DNA of 64,000 nt from Janthinobacterium lividum PAMC 25724. Lineage in GTDB: Bacteria; Pseudomonadota; Gammaproteobacteria; Burkholderiales; Burkholderiaceae_D. The notes under the pieces were generated by a model. The model was given only the letters and a program-made list of their open reading frames with translations, was not told where the DNA came from and ran no database searches. Below, piece after piece: positions 62,773 to 64,000 of this stretch. Location of the stretch: positions 1 through 64,000 of the forward strand of contig AHHB01000041.1 in assembly GCA_000242815.2 (NCBI GenBank), in the 5' to 3' direction. Position 1 is the first letter of the stretch; every line of letters starts with the position of its first letter. The position numbers were made by a program, and so were the translations under genes.

Positions 62773-63798
62773 TCAGTGCCTGGGGGCGGCCGTCGATTCG
62801 CGCACCACCAGTTCGGGCTTCAAGCGCACGTCGAGCACCGCGCAATCGGGCGCATCGATGGTTTGCAGGATCAGCCGCGCCGCTTCCGTGCCGATGCCAT
62901 GGTGGCGAATGCGGATGGTGGTCAGGGGTGGACGGATCATATCCATATAGGGCATGTCGTTGTGGCCCACGACGGAAATATCTTGCGGGCAGTTCAAGCC
63001 CAGTTCGCGGATGGCATCGTAGCAGCCGATGGCTACCAGGTCGCTGCCGGTCACCACGGCCGTCGTCTGCGGCGATTCGCGCAGCAGCGCCAGCAAGGCT
63101 GCCTTGCCGCATTCGCGCGAATAGCCGCTGCTTTCAAACACGAACGCTTGCGAGGGATCGAGTTCGCTGGCCTCGATGGCGGCCAGGAAACCGAGACGGC
63201 GCACGTGGCCCGTGGACAGGTTTTCGGGGCCGGCGATGTGCGCGATATGGCGGTGGCCCAGCGCCAGCAAGTGCTCGACGGCCAGGCGCATGCCGACCGC
63301 GTCGTCGCTGACGACGCACGATGCGATGCCCGTCTCGTCACTGCGGTTGACGGTGACGACAGGCACATTCTGGTCGATGCACATCTTGATGACTGGATCG
63401 TGGCGGCGCGCCGTAGCCAGTATCAGGCCATCGACTTGCTGCCCCAGCAGACGGTTGATGACGAACAGCTGCTCTTCCTCGTCGGCGCCCACGTTGGCGA
63501 CGATGGCCAGATAGCCATGCTTGCGCAAGCCTTCCTCAATACCCAGCAGTATCGGCGGAAATACGGCGTTGGTAATGTCGGGCAAGACCACGCCGATGAT
63601 GCGCGACTTGCGCGTGACGAGCGTAGAGGCAGCGCGATTCGGGCGGTAGCCGAGCCTGCCCGCTTCGGCCAGCACGCGCGCGGCCACCTCGGCGCTGACC
63701 ATGTGCCGCGTTGCCGGGTTCATCACGCGCGAGACAGTGGAAAAGTGCACATCGCTGGCCCGTGCTACGTCGCTTAAGGTGGGGTTCTTGTTTGTCAT
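62773..63798 (-). CDS. LacI family transcriptional regulator
   Basis: A 341-residue repressor. The N-terminal helix-turn-helix is TLSDVARASDVHFSTVSRVM, and the periplasmic-binding-protein-like effector domain starts at about residue 60 (SRIIGVVLPDITNAVFPPIL). The ligand is probably a sugar or sugar acid, judged only by family. Two copies of GCAAACGCTTGC in the 160 bp upstream are likely its operators. One lies by its own promoter and the other inside the promoter of a divergent gene beyond the window. Confidence 0.92.
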   Translation of the reverse strand: MTNKNPTLSDVARASDVHFSTVSRVMNPATRHMVSAEVAARVLAEAGRLGYRPNRAASTLVTRKSRIIGVVLPDITNAVFPPILLGIEEGLRKHGYLAIVANVGADEEEQLFVINRLLGQQVDGLILATARRHDPVIKMCIDQNVPVVTVNRSDETGIASCVVSDDAVGMRLAVEHLLALGHRHIAHIAGPENLSTGHVRRLGFLAAIEASELDPSQAFVFESSGYSRECGKAALLALLRESPQTTAVVTGSDLVAIGCYDAIRELGLNCPQDISVVGHNDMPYMDMIRPPLTTIRIRHHGIGTEAARLILQTIDAPDCAVLDVRLKPELVVRESTAAPRH

Positions 63799-63825
63799 GG
63801 GCTTTTCGGATCGCAATACCTTGAT

Positions 63826-63854
63826 TTTATCGTAAAAATTCCTCTTCCCGTCAA
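63826..63854 (-). promoter_or_regulatory. promoter of the LacI-type regulator gene
   Basis: On the minus strand TTGACG (63854-63849) and GATAAA (63831-63826) are 17 bp apart, 28 bp upstream of the ATG. The operator at 63862-63873 lies 8 bp beyond the -35. Confidence 0.5.
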
Positions 63855-63861
63855 AAACCGA

Positions 63862-63873
63862 GCAAACGCTTGC
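63862..63873. promoter_or_regulatory. LacI-family operator, proximal copy
   Basis: GCAAACGCTTGC matches the LacI/GalR-type palindrome with a central CG. It is identical to the copy 78 bp away and lies upstream of the regulator's own promoter, consistent with autoregulation. Confidence 0.75.
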
Positions 63874-63929
63874 ATTGGAATAAAGCCATTTCTCAAAGCG
63901 GTTTTGATCGACTTCCCACCAATCGAGCC

Positions 63930-63958
63930 TTGACAGCGTGCAAACGCTTGCATAACAT
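63930..63958 (+). promoter_or_regulatory. divergent promoter leading out of the window
   Basis: TTGACA (63930-63935) and TAACAT (63953-63958) are separated by 17 bp on the plus strand. The spacer holds the whole distal operator, so the LacI-type protein would block RNA polymerase here. The controlled gene lies beyond the window end. Confidence 0.65.
63940..63951. promoter_or_regulatory. LacI-family operator, distal copy inside the divergent promoter
   Basis: An exact second copy of GCAAACGCTTGC lies in the spacer between the -35 and -10 elements of the divergent promoter. Together with the proximal copy, about seven and a half helical turns away, it could allow DNA looping. Confidence 0.8.
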
Positions 63959-64000
63959 GGTCTGGATTCACCACTCGGGCACTGTATGCCCCTCTCATCA

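Noticed and set aside
61678-63777. 699-codon plus-strand frame running across LysE, the hypothetical gene and the LacI gene
   Set aside because: It crosses three supported genes in other frames and has Gly/Arg/Gln-rich shadow composition.

Overview
The window looks like chromosomal DNA of a betaproteobacterium of the family Oxalobacteraceae, most like Janthinobacterium or a close relative. This rests on the high GC content, the phasin with an Ala/Lys-rich tail, the hemF-nadD-rsfS-rlmH-maf-rng block, and the protein sequences; it was not tested by a database search. No phage, insertion sequence, integrase or CRISPR array is visible. One tRNA gene, tRNA-Thr(CGT), is present.

Layout. 1-4.0 kb, minus strand: a partial membrane protein, a chemotaxis receptor, a GNAT acetyltransferase and cytosine deaminase. 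4.4-12 kb, plus strand: a phasin, a two-gene ABC exporter whose second gene carries an apparent 1-nt frameshift, a chemotaxis-receptor remnant and a TPR-linked diguanylate cyclase. 12-16 kb: small lipoprotein and zinc-ribbon genes, an M29-like aminopeptidase and a LysR regulator. 16.3-18.2 kb: a PhyH dioxygenase plus TIM-barrel isomerase operon behind a highly structured leader, then an OhrR-type regulator preceded by two perfect 12-bp palindromes. 18.8-24.6 kb: an M1 peptidase, a DUF6702 protein and a TonB-dependent receptor in one operon, followed by a 2OG-Fe dioxygenase. 24.7-26.3 kb: a response-regulator/kinase hybrid and a candidate small RNA.

26.3-39.2 kb is an efflux region: a TetR-regulated RND pump with its own NodT-type outer-membrane factor, and an oppositely oriented MFS-HlyD-NodT pump. 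39.3-50.2 kb, mostly minus strand: katE, a DUF883-like protein, tRNA-Thr, fbp, pepN, qor with a coupled 37-residue membrane protein, mgsA and an EamA transporter; a DUF4136 lipoprotein faces the other way. 50.3-52.8 kb: a large PhoD phosphatase. 52.9-60.1 kb is housekeeping: yebC, purD, hemF, nadD, rsfS, rlmH, maf and rng. The right end has an aspartyl-protease-like protein, AraC, LysE, a hypothetical gene, and a LacI regulator with two matching operators, one inside a promoter that points out of the window.

The strongest candidates for something undescribed are (i) the switch-like leader of the PhyH operon, where one RNA segment can pair either with an upstream arm or with the ribosome-binding site; (ii) a ~65-nt candidate sRNA with its own promoter, anti-Shine-Dalgarno motif and terminator; (iii) the paired palindromes and apparently leaderless promoter before the OhrR-like gene; and (iv) the M1 peptidase-DUF6702-TonB receptor operon.
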